A DNA stretch of 64,000 nt from Ignavibacteriales bacterium (GCA_015709675.1 CP054182.1:1095448-1159447), one strand, 5' to 3'. Shown: positions 8,798 to 20,620, counted from the stretch's first letter. The notes: generated by a model not told the origin, from the letters alone. Numbers and translations are program-made.

Positions 8798-9058
8798 TCA
8801 GCAGCTCTGCTTTGGCACTTTTCCGTCTATGGAAAGAAGATTGTCAAGCCGGATTTCTGTTTTGTCGGTGAGTACGAGATACTCAGCTCCCCCTTTGCTT
8901 TCAAGACTCTGAATGCTGCAGCGCCTGCGTATGGGTTTGCCGCCGTCGAGAAACACAATTTCTGTTTCCGTGCCGCGCATGGCTATAAGTTCAAGCTCGT
9001 CATAAAATGAACAGTCTATGGGTTTATATACGGTCTGCTTTTCCAAAACTTTCTCCAC
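8798..9058 (-). CDS. rof: Rof-like Rho-binding antiterminator
   Basis: 86 residues. The core YKPIDCSFYDELEL matches the start of the Rof/YaeO family (YxPIxCxxYDxLEL). A region of short beta-strands follows, then EYLVLTDKTEIRLDNLLSIDG, matching the EYLxV...RLDxI end of the family. Rof binds the RNA-binding site of Rho and inhibits termination; this role is taken from E. coli and is inferred here. The N-terminus is slightly longer than the enterobacterial protein. The gene lies 20 bp after the terminator that ends the gyrA transcript, on the same strand, so it probably has its own promoter or depends on readthrough. Confidence 0.7.
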   Translation of the reverse strand: MEKVLEKQTVYKPIDCSFYDELELIAMRGTETEIVFLDGGKPIRRRCSIQSLESKGGAEYLVLTDKTEIRLDNLLSIDGKVPKQSC

Positions 9059-9078
9059 AAAGTTTAAGAATGAATATA

Positions 9079-9106
9079 AAAAAGGCGGGTGATGAGCCCG
9101 CCTTTT
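9079..9106 (-). terminator. Rho-independent terminator after gyrA
   Basis: Arms AAAAGGCGGG and CCCGCCTTTT form a 10-bp stem with a 7-nt loop; on the minus strand the stem is followed by a run of T. It lies 8 bp after the gyrA stop and ends the dnaN-to-gyrA group. Confidence 0.85.
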
Positions 9107-9114
9107 ATGTTACT

Positions 9115-11559
9115 TTATGCTATTGCATTGTCATCATCTTCAGGAACGATCTTTGAGACGTCCGCTATTGCATCTCCGTCTTTAAGGCGGATAAGGCGGT
9201 TGCCCTGTGTGTTGCGTCCCATTACTCTGAGCTCTTTTACGCTCTGGCGTATAACCATACCGCCGGTTGAGATGATCATCAGTTCTTCGTTATCGGAAAC
9301 TTCCATCATGGTGATCATTTTGCCGGTCTTTTCGGTTATCTTAACCGTGGTTACGCCTTTGCCGCCGCGTTTGGTAAGGCGGTAATCGGCTATATCGGAA
9401 CGTTTTCCGAATCCGGTTTCAGTCACCACAAGCACTGAGCCCTGGCGCTTGATTGCAAGTACACCTACAACTTCATCCTTTTTACCAAGTGTAATGCCGC
9501 GCACGCCGGTAGCAGTTCTGCCCATATCGCGAACGTCATCCTCATGGAAGCGGATGGCCATACCTTCGCGTGTGCCGAGAACGATATCGCTCTTTCCGTC
9601 AGTGAGTTTTACGCCGATGAGACTGTCACCGTTATTAATACTGATAGCATTAATACCGCTCTTGCGGACGTTGCTGTATGCTGAAAGCACGGTTTTCTTA
9701 ACGGTGCCCTGTTTTGTTGCCATCAGGAGATACTGGTCATCCTTGAACTCTTTCACGGCTACAAAAGCGGCTATCTGTTCATCTTTTTCCTTTTCAATCA
9801 GGTTGATGATCGATTTACCGCGGGATGCACGTCCTCCTTCCGGTACTTCGTGCACCTTAAGCCAGTAACACTTTCCTTTATCGGTGAAGAAGAGTATATA
9901 CTGGTGCGTGCTGGCGACAAACATGTGTTCAATAAAGTCATCATCCTTGGTGCCTGCTCCGGAAACTCCCTTGCCTCCGCGCGCCTGTTTGCGGTAACCG
10001 CTCACGGGGAATCTCTTAATAAATCCTTTGTGAGAGATAGTGACCACCACGTCTTCTTCGGCGATTACATCTTCAAGCGAGAATTCGGTATAGTCATAGA
10101 TAATCTCGGTTCTTCTTTCATCGCCGTACTGCTCTTTAAGCGCAAGCAGTTCTTCTTTGATGATAAGATTCCTTTTCTCTTCGCTGTCCAGAATGCCTCT
10201 CAGTTTTTCGATGAGTTTAATTACTTCGCGGTATTCATCTTCAATTTTCTTTCTTTCAAGGCCGGTGAGCCGCTGCAGACGCATATCCAGGATGGCTTTT
10301 GCCTGAATTTCGGACAGCTTGAACTTCCGCATGAGGTTGTTCTTAGCGGAGTCAACATCGCGGCTTTTCTTGATCGTCTCGATAACTTCATCAATGTTAT
10401 CAAGCGCGATGATATATCCTTCTAAGATATGTGCTCTGCGCTCGGCGGCATCAAGGTCAAACTTTGTACGGCGGATGAGAATATCCATCCGGTGGGTAAG
10501 GAAGTGCTGCATGATTTCCTTAAGTGTCAGCACTTTAGGCACGCCATTAACCAGCGCAAGCATAATCACGCCAAAGGTTGTCTGCATCTGTGTGTGCTTA
10601 AAGAGCTGATTAAGAACCACAGCCGGCTGAGCATCGCGCTTCAGTTCAATAACCACGCGCATACCATCCCGGTCAGACTCATCTCTGAGCGCTGATATAT
10701 CTTCAATTTTGCCTTCTTTAACCAGTTCCGCAATTTTTTCCTGCAGAGCGGCTTTATTCACCTGATACGGAAGCTCTGTAACGATGATGCTTTCTCTGCC
10801 GTTTTTAGCGGTTTCGATATTCGCTTTAGCGCGGACGATAATCTTGCCGCGTCCTGTCAGGAACGCATCCCTTACGCCCTGGTAACCGAAGATTATACCT
10901 CCGGTGGGGAAGTCAGGCGCGGTGATATGTTTCATCAGCTTTTCGCCGGTAATCTCAGGATTCTTGATCAGCGCAATAAGACCGTCAACCACCTCACTCA
11001 GATTATGCGGAGGAATATTGGTAGCCATTCCGACCGCGATACCGCTTGAACCGTTAACAAGAAGGTTCGGCAAATATGACGGAAGAACGGTTGGTTCCTG
11101 CAGAGTGTCGTCAAAGTTGGGGGCAAAGTTTACGGTGTTCTTTTCCAGATCGCGGAGCATTTCACCTGCAATTTTAGCAAGCCGTGCTTCGGTATATCTC
11201 ATTGCTGCAGCGGAGTCGCCGTCAACAGAGCCAAAGTTGCCCTGACCGTCAACCAGCGGGTAGCGGAGTGAGAAATCCTGCACCATGCGGACCATGGTTT
11301 CATACACAGCCGAGTCGCCGTGCGGATGATATTTACCAAGGACTTCACCCACGATTCTCGCGGATTTTTTATACGGGCGGTTATGAGCCATACCCAGTTC
11401 GTGCATTCCGAAGAGAACGCGGCGGTGAACCGGTTTCAGGCCGTCGCGCACATCGGGCAGCGCGCGGGAGACGATTACGGACATCGAATAGTCTATATAC
11501 GATGATTTCAGCTCATCTTCGAGCGTGACCGGATTTATTTTATCAAATATGTTTGCCAT
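9115..11559 (-). CDS. gyrA: DNA gyrase subunit A
   Basis: 814 residues, the usual GyrA length for this group. It forms A2B2 with GyrB and introduces negative supercoils. The breakage-reunion domain spans about 30-500, with the catalytic tyrosine in AAMRYTEAR at residue 122, the same number as in E. coli. The quinolone pocket [12 protein letters not shown] keeps Ser83 and has Glu at 87, where E. coli has Asp. The C-terminal six-bladed wrapping domain contains the GyrA-box QARGGKG, which separates it from ParC. It starts 30 bp after the gyrB stop and ends just before a strong terminator. Confidence 0.97.
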   Translation of the reverse strand: MANIFDKINPVTLEDELKSSYIDYSMSVIVSRALPDVRDGLKPVHRRVLFGMHELGMAHNRPYKKSARIVGEVLGKYHPHGDSAVYETMVRMVQDFSLRYPLVDGQGNFGSVDGDSAAAMRYTEARLAKIAGEMLRDLEKNTVNFAPNFDDTLQEPTVLPSYLPNLLVNGSSGIAVGMATNIPPHNLSEVVDGLIALIKNPEITGEKLMKHITAPDFPTGGIIFGYQGVRDAFLTGRGKIIVRAKANIETAKNGRESIIVTELPYQVNKAALQEKIAELVKEGKIEDISALRDESDRDGMRVVIELKRDAQPAVVLNQLFKHTQMQTTFGVIMLALVNGVPKVLTLKEIMQHFLTHRMDILIRRTKFDLDAAERRAHILEGYIIALDNIDEVIETIKKSRDVDSAKNNLMRKFKLSEIQAKAILDMRLQRLTGLERKKIEDEYREVIKLIEKLRGILDSEEKRNLIIKEELLALKEQYGDERRTEIIYDYTEFSLEDVIAEEDVVVTISHKGFIKRFPVSGYRKQARGGKGVSGAGTKDDDFIEHMFVASTHQYILFFTDKGKCYWLKVHEVPEGGRASRGKSIINLIEKEKDEQIAAFVAVKEFKDDQYLLMATKQGTVKKTVLSAYSNVRKSGINAISINNGDSLIGVKLTDGKSDIVLGTREGMAIRFHEDDVRDMGRTATGVRGITLGKKDEVVGVLAIKRQGSVLVVTETGFGKRSDIADYRLTKRGGKGVTTVKITEKTGKMITMMEVSDNEELMIISTGGMVIRQSVKELRVMGRNTQGNRLIRLKDGDAIADVSKIVPEDDDNAIA

Positions 11560-11589
11560 TTATATATCTAAAGTTAAATTTCCTGTTAA

Positions 11590-13629
<2,040 letters not shown>

Positions 13630-13920
13630 TTAATTCGTTACAATTACTTTTTTTACCCGGGGCTGCCCGAAGTATTCGTTAATCTTGGCCGCTATTTCTT
13701 CATCGCGGAACTTGAGTTCATTTCTCCAGGCCGCGTTTTCAACTTCGATATATAAAATGCCTTTCACGATTTTCACGGGCACTGCTATGGTTTCGTAGCC
13801 GGTAAAAATCTCGTGGAACTTTTCCAGAACTTCCCCCTCTGATGCGGCTTTGTTAATTTTACCGAATTCAGGCGCTTTCCTGAAAAGGTAATCAAATGTC
13901 CTGATTTTTTTCATTTTCAT
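13630..13920 (-). CDS. dciA: DciA/DUF721-family protein, probable replicative helicase loader or operator
   Basis: 96 residues, short but complete for the DUF721 family in this phylum. The second half (IVKGILYIEVENAAWRNELK, then a C-terminal VKKVIVTN strand) follows the KH-like pattern of DciA, in which a conserved tryptophan precedes a basic helix. DciA works with DnaB in bacteria lacking DnaC/DnaI; this role is inferred by family. It sits between recF (7 bp upstream) and gyrB, the usual place for this family. Confidence 0.8.
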   Translation of the reverse strand: MKMKKIRTFDYLFRKAPEFGKINKAASEGEVLEKFHEIFTGYETIAVPVKIVKGILYIEVENAAWRNELKFRDEEIAAKINEYFGQPRVKKVIVTN

Positions 13921-13927
13921 AATACTT

Positions 13928-15040
13928 TTACCCCGGTGTCACTCTGCCGGAGGAGACGGTAAACATTCTGTTCTCATTCATTTCACGCAGATACGCAGTA
14001 TTTGAAAGATCCGTCATCGTAATGATTGCCTGCCCGACCTGTGTGAGGTAACGGCTGATGTGTCCGGCTCGGTGCGCGTCAAGTTCTCCAAACACGTCAT
14101 CCAGCAGAAAAACCGGTGTTTTGCCCGAACGCGCTTTTAAATAAAAAAACTGTGCAAAGCGCAGGGCAACCTGAAACGTTTTATGCTGCCCCTGCGAACA
14201 GAATGATTTCAGACTGTTTCCGTTAACGGTAAATCCGATATCATCCCGGTGCGGCCCTGTCAGATTAAGCCCTCGTCTTATCTCTTCATCCCTCCTTGCG
14301 TAGATTTTCTGCCGGAAGAGAGAGAGTATATCCTCAGAAGATGAACCGCCAAGAAAATGATAATCCATAGACGGAGATTCTTCCTCCCCCATAATCTCGC
14401 GGTAAACTTCCGCGACAAAGCTCCGGAATTCACTCAGGAACTCGTTCCGCTGATGTATGATGGCGCTTCCGGTCATGATCAGTTTTTCCGTATAGGCATC
14501 AAGTTCTGCCGTTAGACTGCGCGCGGGATTTTCCCTGATCCGGTTTAGTATATACGTGCGCTGTTTAAGCAGCTTGGCGTATTCAAGGATATTGCCCAGA
14601 TAAACGGAACTGTACTGGGAGATAACCGAATCAATGAATTTGCGTCTGTCTGCCGGGGCACCCTGCGTGAGCGCATGATCTTCGGGCGTAAGCAGAACCA
14701 CCGGGAAGGTGCCGATGATATCAGCCGCGCGGTGCACCGCTTTGCCGTCTTTTATATACATCCGTTTATTTTCAGACGAAAGGTAGCGGATGTGAACATT
14801 GCTGAGGGTTACATCTTCAAACGCCGCGTGAACGGTATATCCCTGCTGGCCGAACCGGAGGAGCTCGGAATCAGGCGCTCCTTTATAATTTTTGGTTGTG
14901 CAGAGAAAATAAACTGCCTCGATCAGGGAGGTTTTTCCCTGACCGTTGCCACCCACAATAAAATTGAGCTTCGGAGAAAACTCCAGCTCAGTTGACTGAT
15001 GAATGCGGAAGTCGTGCAGGGTTAAACGGCGGACTATCAT
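13928..15040 (-). CDS. recF: DNA replication and repair protein RecF
   Basis: 370 residues, typical RecF length. Walker A is GGNGQGKTSLIEA near residue 32, the signature helix region is around 265-280 (LTGPHRDDI, then SQGQHKT), and Walker B/D-loop is FLLDDVFGELDAHR near 325. RecF helps load RecA at gapped DNA with RecO and RecR. The ATG follows dnaN by 66 bp, and dciA begins 7 bp after its stop. Confidence 0.96.
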   Translation of the reverse strand: MIVRRLTLHDFRIHQSTELEFSPKLNFIVGGNGQGKTSLIEAVYFLCTTKNYKGAPDSELLRFGQQGYTVHAAFEDVTLSNVHIRYLSSENKRMYIKDGKAVHRAADIIGTFPVVLLTPEDHALTQGAPADRRKFIDSVISQYSSVYLGNILEYAKLLKQRTYILNRIRENPARSLTAELDAYTEKLIMTGSAIIHQRNEFLSEFRSFVAEVYREIMGEEESPSMDYHFLGGSSSEDILSLFRQKIYARRDEEIRRGLNLTGPHRDDIGFTVNGNSLKSFCSQGQHKTFQVALRFAQFFYLKARSGKTPVFLLDDVFGELDAHRAGHISRYLTQVGQAIITMTDLSNTAYLREMNENRMFTVSSGRVTPG

Positions 15041-15106
15041 GATTTAACTTCTGCCTGGCTGAGCTTTACCGGCAGATTAGTTTGAATCCGGCAGTGACTG
15101 CAATAA

Positions 15107-16219
15107 TCAGCGGTTCAGCCGGATCGGCATCAGCAGAACCAGAAGTTCTTCATTCTCCTTATCCTTGGAAGGAGTAAGAATACCGGCTTTATTCGGCTTG
15201 TCAAGTTTAATGACCACTTCGGAATCTTCCATGCTTCCGAGTATTTCAAGCAGATAAGTTCCGTTGAACGCGATATCCATCGGTTCACCGGTATATCTGC
15301 AGTAGAGAGTTTCCTGCGCGTCAGCGCCCCGTGCGGCATCACTTGCGGCAACTTCAAGAATGGTATCTTCCTTGATATTCATTCTGATCGCTTTAAAGGT
15401 CGGCTCGGCAAAGATGAGCATACGCTTTACCGCGGATGTGATCTTTGATGTTTCGAGTATGAGATTCTGATTGTTGTCTTTCGGGATGACGCTGTTATAA
15501 TCAGGATATTTATCATTAATCAGGCGGGTTGAAAACTCAACCGTATCATTAGCAAAGGCAACAGCACCGTTTCCTGGGTAGAATGTAACATCACCTGCGG
15601 TAAAAAGCTTCTGCAGAACCGAGACTGCCTTGCCGGGCAGAATAAAACTGTCGGTTGTTTCGGCGGTAACGGTCCTGTTAATATACCGCACCAGTATATG
15701 ACCGGAGGTGGTAACAAAACGGAGACCTTCATGAGAAAGCTCAAGCAGAGTTCCTGACATTGCCGGGCGGAGTTCCTCGCGGGACATAGCATAGGAGGTC
15801 AGATGAATACCCCGGTTCAGCACCGCGGCACTTATGGAAAATTTTCTGCTTTTGTCAATTTCGGGGAATTCCAGTTCCGGGTTGGTAACGTCAATGCTCA
15901 GGGAGTATTTGCCGGAGTCGGTTTCAAGCATAAGCTGGTTGGAATCATTGAGCCGGAAGTTCACCATCACATCATCAAAGGATTTCATGGCGTCCAGGAT
16001 AGTCTTGGCAGGCATCATCACCTCCATGTTGCTCTCTGACTGAACCGGCATCGAAGAAGAAATTTTCATCTCAAGGTCTGAAGCGGTAACCGTCAGGATG
16101 CCGTCATTAATGTGCATAATGAAGTTTTCCAGGGCGGCTAAAGGGGACTTCGACGGAATCACCGGGAAGACCATAGCAAGGAGCTTTTCCAGTAATTTGC
16201 TGTTGGCTTTGAAACTCAT
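15107..16219 (-). CDS. dnaN: DNA polymerase III beta subunit (sliding clamp)
   Basis: 370 residues with three repeated clamp domains. Recognisable pieces are PSKSPLAALENF at the start, the ISAAVLNRGIHLTSYAMSREELRPAMSGT stretch in domain 2 (read in pieces), and the C-terminal LLVLLMPIRLNR, which matches the family's terminal MP(M/I)R motif. It encircles DNA and tethers the polymerase. It is the first gene of the minus-strand replication group; dnaA, often upstream of dnaN, is not in the window. The preceding 320 bp hold the promoter. Confidence 0.96.
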   Translation of the reverse strand: MSFKANSKLLEKLLAMVFPVIPSKSPLAALENFIMHINDGILTVTASDLEMKISSSMPVQSESNMEVMMPAKTILDAMKSFDDVMVNFRLNDSNQLMLETDSGKYSLSIDVTNPELEFPEIDKSRKFSISAAVLNRGIHLTSYAMSREELRPAMSGTLLELSHEGLRFVTTSGHILVRYINRTVTAETTDSFILPGKAVSVLQKLFTAGDVTFYPGNGAVAFANDTVEFSTRLINDKYPDYNSVIPKDNNQNLILETSKITSAVKRMLIFAEPTFKAIRMNIKEDTILEVAASDAARGADAQETLYCRYTGEPMDIAFNGTYLLEILGSMEDSEVVIKLDKPNKAGILTPSKDKENEELLVLLMPIRLNR

Positions 16220-16541
16220 CTTTTTCTCCGAATTAAACCGCTAAAAATACGGAAAACTCATCTCATTAACAACCTTTTTTTATAATCGACCGGGTCATAA
16301 GTGCCTGAAAATAAGGGACTTAGAGAAACCAAAACAATTATGATTTACCGGTGCTGAATTCTGAATTCCGGAGGAAAAATAACCCGGAAATTACCGGTTA
16401 CATCATTCTCCGGTCTGCCCTCATAAAGCCTAATGCTGAATTCAGGGCATTTCATAATTCACCACTCATAAATTAGAAATCAGATTATATTTCCGTTTTG
16501 TCTGCGGAATTTTTATTACTTATCCTGAAAGAAAATATTTG
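16220..16541. other. Divergent intergenic region between dnaN and a lipoprotein gene
   Basis: About 320 bp where transcription diverges. On the minus strand a TTG, about 20 bp, then TATTTTTA stands some 35 bp before dnaN and could be a Bacteroidota-like promoter (one base off TAnnTTTG). I looked for DnaA boxes (TTATCCACA type) and found none convincing, so I do not call an origin. Confidence 0.4.
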
Positions 16542-17081
16542 ATGCATCGCTTCGGATTTTTACCCCTCATCATTTTTATTGTTTTACTGCTGCTGCCCGG
16601 ATGTCTGGTTATTGAGAAAATCGGCTACTCCATAGAACTCAATGAAGACGGCTCCGGCACCGCTACGGTGACTTTTTATGATATACGGTCAGATGCAATA
16701 GGCAATAAGGAGTTTGATGAGGATAAAGATCTGGTATTTAATTATCTCCTCAAAAGCAATGAACTGAAAGAATCCATGCTCTCCGAGGGGAAAGCCATTG
16801 TCTCGCGCGAGCTTGATGTGATTGAAGGCAAACTTTACGGCAAAGCAGTATATACCTTTGAAGATATAACCAAAGTGGAGGGGCTGCGCCGTGAATCCGG
16901 CTTTGTCTATCTTACCATGCAGCTTGAGGATAGTCTGAGATATACAAACGGGGAAGTGGTTGCCACAAACGAATACCGCCGTATCCTCTGGGACGATAAA
17001 ACAAAGCTTCTTGAATTTGAAATCCTTTCTGCAGAATCAGAAAAAGTAACCCGTTCTCTGGCTCCGTTTTATCAGAAATAA
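16542..17081 (+). CDS. Putative lipoprotein upstream of priA
   Basis: 179 residues from the ATG at 16542 (a TTG directly before it is less likely). The N-terminus is a lipoprotein signal: FLPLIIFIVLLLLPGC, with lipobox LPGC. The mature part is small, acidic and mixed alpha/beta, with no family I recognise. Its stop TAA shares a base with the priA ATG (TAATG), so the two are almost certainly co-transcribed and translationally coupled, although a link between an exported lipoprotein and the primosome is not obvious. Confidence 0.75.
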   Translation: MHRFGFLPLIIFIVLLLLPGCLVIEKIGYSIELNEDGSGTATVTFYDIRSDAIGNKEFDEDKDLVFNYLLKSNELKESMLSEGKAIVSRELDVIEGKLYGKAVYTFEDITKVEGLRRESGFVYLTMQLEDSLRYTNGEVVATNEYRRILWDDKTKLLEFEILSAESEKVTRSLAPFYQK

Positions 17082-19555
17082 TGTACGCTGAAGTCATATT
17101 CCCGATACCGTTCAGCCGGCGGCTTACCTATCTGGTGCCGGCTGAACTGCGTGATCAGGCGGTGCCCGGCGTAAGAGTAACCGCACCGCTGGAAAAAAGG
17201 ATTATGACCGGCTTTATATACGCTACCCGCACCGCACTAAGGCCGGATGAAGCTGCCTATGAGATAAAACCCATTCGTGAAATACTTGATGCACAGCCCC
17301 TTCTGCTCCCAGCAGATTTTACTTTTTACGAATGGATTGCGGAATATTATCACTGCTCCCCCGGAGAGGCATTCCGGCTTGCAATTCCCGCGGGATCGGA
17401 AGTGCAGACCAGGAAGATCATAGCTGCCGATACCGAAGCGGCCGCGGAACTTTTCGCAAAAGAGAAAAATCCCGATTCCCCAAAAGCACGTGTACTGAAG
17501 GTTCTCTCATCCAAAAAACAGATAGCCCTTAAAACACTGCAGAAAGAATCGGGAGTTAAAAATATATACTCGCTTCTCGGCTCGCTTGCCGGCAGGGGAG
17601 TACTAACCATTCATGATGAACTGCAGCAGGCAAAGGGGCGGGAAAAACGAATAAAAATCGTGCGCCTTGCAAAGGATAAGGATGCAATTTATGAAGAACT
17701 TCCGGCCATTGAGCGGAAGTCCGGGAAACAGTTCGCCGTGCTCTACCGGCTGCTTGCCCTGGGGGATGAATATATACCCGCCGCTGACCTGATGAAGGAA
17801 ACCCAGACAACCGCGGCCGTGCTTTCAGCTCTTATGAAAAAAAAGCTGATAACGCTGGACTCTGTTGCAACCGAGCGGGTATATAAAGAAACCTATGCTG
17901 AGGAGAAAAAGGATATCACCCTTACTGCCGAGCAGGCGGAGGTGACCGCTGCTGTTGCCTCATCACTGAATCAGAATCTTTTTAAGGTATGGCTGCTGCA
18001 CGGAGTGACCGGAAGCGGCAAGACACAGGTATATATTGAGCTTCTGAAGCAGGTGCTCCAATCCGGCAAAAACGCCATTATGATGGTGCCTGAAATCTCA
18101 CTCACGCCGCAAATGACTGCCCGGCTGATTGCCCATTTCGGGGAGGATGTGGCGGTTATTCACAGCAAGTTCAGCCATGGAGAGCGGTTTGACACACGGA
18201 ACAGGATTCTTGAGGGAAGAGCACGCATTGTGGTCGGTCCGCGCTCGGCGCTGTTTACCCCTCTCAGAAACCCCGGCATAATCATCATAGACGAGGAGCA
18301 TGATGCCAGCTATAAGCAGATGGACGGCACTCCACGGTATCATGCCCGTGACTGTGCTATATATAAGGCCTATCTTGAAAAAATACCCGTTCTGCTTGGT
18401 TCCGCTACGCCTTCGATTGAGAGTATGTATAACACCGAAACGGGCAAATATACATTGCTGAAGCTTGAGAACCGCGTGGATGGTGCCCAAATGCCGCTGA
18501 TACGGCTGGTGAATGTGGTGCAGGAAAAGAAGAATAACCGAATGGCGAGTATTTTTTCTTACACCATGCTCGAAAAGATAAAAGAGCGCATTGAGAAAAA
18601 GGAAGGGGTTATCATCCTGCAGAACCGCCGCGGGTTCGCGACGCAGATGTACTGCCATGACTGCGGTACGGTGCAGATGTGTGAGAACTGTTCGGTGCCG
18701 ATGGTGCTGCACATTAACAGAAATATGCTTAAGTGCCATTATTGCGGATATAATAAACCCACTCCTGAAACCTGTGCTTCCTGCGGGAGCACCAGTATTA
18801 AGTTTTTCGGGACGGGAACAGAGCGGGTGGAAGATGAAATCAGTTTTTATTTTCCCGGGGCAAAGATTGTCCGGATCGATTCTGATTCAGTCAGCCGTAA
18901 GGGGCTGATGAGCGAAACTCTGAACCGGTTCCGAGAGGGGGAAATTGATATTTTGGTGGGTACACAGCTAGTATCAAAGGGGCTGGATTTTTCCCGTGTG
19001 ACGCTGGTCGGTGTTATCTCTGCTGAGGCAACACTCTGGATGCCAGATTTCCGCGCGGATGAAAGAACTTTTCAGCTGCTGACTCAGGTAGCCGGCCGAG
19101 CAGGCAGAAGCAGCAAACCGGGCGAAGTGGTTATTCAGACTCAGAATGATCATCATTTTGTTCTGCAGCGGGTTCTTGATGGCAAGTACTATCCGTTTTA
19201 TTATAAAGAGATCGGTGACCGCATCCGGCTGGAGTATCCCCCTATAACCAGGATGTGTCTGATTGAAGCAAAGGATAAGGATGATATCAAGTCACGTGAG
19301 ACCATCATGGATATTCATAAGTGCCTGAACGTTTACCGTGAGACGGTTAAAATTACTGCTCCCTCTACTGCAGTGATTGCCCGGCTGAGAACGGAATACC
19401 GCTATCAGATACTGGTGAAATCAAACAAGGAAAAAGATCCTTCCGGATCGGTGCTGCGGGCAGTTCTTAAACAGGCGCATCAGGAGTTCCTGAAAATCCG
19501 CCGCCACTATGATGTGAGAGTCACCTTTGATATTGATCCGCAGAGCATCATGTGA
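17081..19555 (+). CDS. priA: Primosomal protein N' (replication restart helicase PriA)
   Basis: 824 residues. An N-terminal DNA-binding domain (VIFPIPFSRRLTYLVP) and winged-helix part are followed by a superfamily-2 helicase core: Walker A GVTGSGKTQVY near 310, DEEHD box, GSATPS motif III, and a zinc module with CHDCG, CENC, CHYCG and CASCG pairs. Motif VI is QVAGRAGRS. PriA recognises stalled or D-loop forks and reloads the replisome. Length and motif order are complete. The ATG overlaps the upstream lipoprotein stop. Confidence 0.96.
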   Translation: MYAEVIFPIPFSRRLTYLVPAELRDQAVPGVRVTAPLEKRIMTGFIYATRTALRPDEAAYEIKPIREILDAQPLLLPADFTFYEWIAEYYHCSPGEAFRLAIPAGSEVQTRKIIAADTEAAAELFAKEKNPDSPKARVLKVLSSKKQIALKTLQKESGVKNIYSLLGSLAGRGVLTIHDELQQAKGREKRIKIVRLAKDKDAIYEELPAIERKSGKQFAVLYRLLALGDEYIPAADLMKETQTTAAVLSALMKKKLITLDSVATERVYKETYAEEKKDITLTAEQAEVTAAVASSLNQNLFKVWLLHGVTGSGKTQVYIELLKQVLQSGKNAIMMVPEISLTPQMTARLIAHFGEDVAVIHSKFSHGERFDTRNRILEGRARIVVGPRSALFTPLRNPGIIIIDEEHDASYKQMDGTPRYHARDCAIYKAYLEKIPVLLGSATPSIESMYNTETGKYTLLKLENRVDGAQMPLIRLVNVVQEKKNNRMASIFSYTMLEKIKERIEKKEGVIILQNRRGFATQMYCHDCGTVQMCENCSVPMVLHINRNMLKCHYCGYNKPTPETCASCGSTSIKFFGTGTERVEDEISFYFPGAKIVRIDSDSVSRKGLMSETLNRFREGEIDILVGTQLVSKGLDFSRVTLVGVISAEATLWMPDFRADERTFQLLTQVAGRAGRSSKPGEVVIQTQNDHHFVLQRVLDGKYYPFYYKEIGDRIRLEYPPITRMCLIEAKDKDDIKSRETIMDIHKCLNVYRETVKITAPSTAVIARLRTEYRYQILVKSNKEKDPSGSVLRAVLKQAHQEFLKIRRHYDVRVTFDIDPQSIM

Positions 19556-19668
19556 ATTGAGAATGGATAGTTGATAATGGAAAATGAATGATGAGAAAAA
19601 TTTTGTAATTCTTCATCCCGAAAAGAAACAAATTTTGAGCCCGCGTTCCCCACTGGCCCCGTATTAAT

Positions 19669-19772
19669 GACAAACCTTGGTTGACTGACACCCATTTTTC
19701 TCCCGCAGATTAACGCAGAAAATTTTGAGACAAATTCCGCGGAAATCTGTGTGATCAGCGGGAAACAATTTG
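19669..19772. repeat. Dispersed repeat R1 (CGCAGAT-type palindromic element)
   Basis: It contains CAAACCTTGGTTGACTGACA, then CCCGCAGATT, ACGCAGAAAATTTTGAGACA and the CCGCGGAAATCTG/AGCGGG end. About 60 bp match R2 (20621-20702) with two differences, and the left part matches R3 (20776-20869). The ends are partly complementary (CCCGC...AGCGGG), as in palindromic intergenic elements. Confidence 0.8.
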
Positions 19773-19849
19773 TTATATATTATCGCAAGAGCGAACCAAA
19801 ACGTAACCCAATTTCGACACACTAAGTAATTTTTAATTTGAAGGATTTC

Positions 19850-20167
19850 TTACCGTCGCGCAGCTATTTCTTTTGCGATTTCGTTAGAGTTAGCTCCCAA
19901 TGAAAGAAGCGACTTAACAATTAAATCAAGGGAAACTGACGGGTCACTTTTTTCAATTTTTGCAACACGGGACTGGCTTGACTTAATCCGTTTTGCAAAC
20001 TCTGACTGCGTAAGTTTTTGCTTTATTCTTAACGCCTGCAGTTTTCTGCTCAGCCGAAGTTTTAGCTCGATGAATTCCGTCTCCTCTGGAGTGAGCGCTA
20101 AAAAATCTTCTGCATCACCGAACTTCCATCCTCTTTTTTCTAATTTTCTTTTCTTCAATTCATTCAT
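19850..20167 (-). CDS. HigA-type antitoxin with XRE helix-turn-helix
   Basis: 105 residues from the ATG at 20167, which overlaps the toxin stop by 8 nt (ATGAATGA). An upstream TTG would extend it into the toxin frame and is less likely. The C-terminal half is a Cro/C1-type helix-turn-helix (LRIKQKLTQSEFAKRIKSSQ, SRVAKIEK). The N-terminal segment (KRGWKFGDAEDFLALTPEE) is typical of antitoxins paired with Gp49/HigB-like toxins. It should neutralise the upstream toxin and repress the pair through the inverted repeat at 20502-20521. Confidence 0.85.
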   Translation of the reverse strand: MNELKKRKLEKRGWKFGDAEDFLALTPEETEFIELKLRLSRKLQALRIKQKLTQSEFAKRIKSSQSRVAKIEKSDPSVSLDLIVKSLLSLGANSNEIAKEIAARR

Positions 20168-20450
20168 GGTCGTAATCCTTAATTCGCTTTTTACATGTTT
20201 CAATTATTCTTTGGGGAGTTTGCTGAGTTTTCTTTTCAAACACTTCAAGTATAATAATGGCATCATCATCAATCCGGTAAACTATCCTCCAGTTTTTTGT
20301 CTTGTCATTGATTCGCAATTCATGGCAATTTGCTCCGATAGCTGGCATTGGTTTGGAAACAGGCATGGAAAGTTTTTCACCCTGTTGCAGCCGCCGTAAT
20401 AAGCTGCCCGCTTGCATTCTCGCATTTGATGAAAATGGCGGAGTTTTCAC
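20160..20450 (-). CDS. HigB/Gp49-like (RelE/ParE superfamily) toxin, possibly missing its original start codon
   Basis: 96 residues from the GTG at 20450. Family motifs are clear: KTPPFSSNARMQAG, LLRRLQQGE, CHELRINDK, WRIVYRIDDDAIIILEVF, KKTQQTP. Members normally begin further upstream with (M)xxPLxWLHGEVKTPPFS. That stretch is present in frame here (KNKPLAWLHGE before the GTG), but the codon where ATG would be expected (20483-20481) reads AAG and an in-frame stop precedes it. Translation may begin at the internal GTG, at a CTG, or not at all. Such toxins cleave mRNA on ribosomes. The toxin-first gene order fits higBA. Confidence 0.8.
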   Translation of the reverse strand: MKTPPFSSNARMQAGSLLRRLQQGEKLSMPVSKPMPAIGANCHELRINDKTKNWRIVYRIDDDAIIILEVFEKKTQQTPQRIIETCKKRIKDYDHE

Positions 20451-20501
20451 CTCGCCGTGAAGCCAGGCCAGCGGTTTATTCTTTTAATAAACGCTCACAA
20501 C

Positions 20502-20521
20502 ATATGTCAAATATGACATAT
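20502..20521. promoter_or_regulatory. Probable autoregulatory operator of the toxin-antitoxin pair
   Basis: A perfect inverted repeat, ATATGTCA and TGACATAT around AATA, lies just upstream of the toxin coding region (18 bp before the presumed original start). Position and symmetry fit a binding site for the XRE antitoxin dimer. Confidence 0.65.
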
Positions 20522-20620
20522 TACCAAATCAGTTTTCATTCTCCTTTAAAACATTAGCGGGAATTTTTTTCCCGCAGATTTAGCTGACTGATGCAGATAT
20601 GGGGTAATAGAGGGCCCTTT

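Noticed and set aside
9115-11559. Topoisomerase IV subunit ParC
   Set aside because: The GyrA-box QARGGKG and adjacency to gyrB favour GyrA.
16220-16541. Origin of replication
   Set aside because: The position next to dnaN is suggestive, but no DnaA box cluster or AT-rich unwinding repeat is visible and dnaA is not here.
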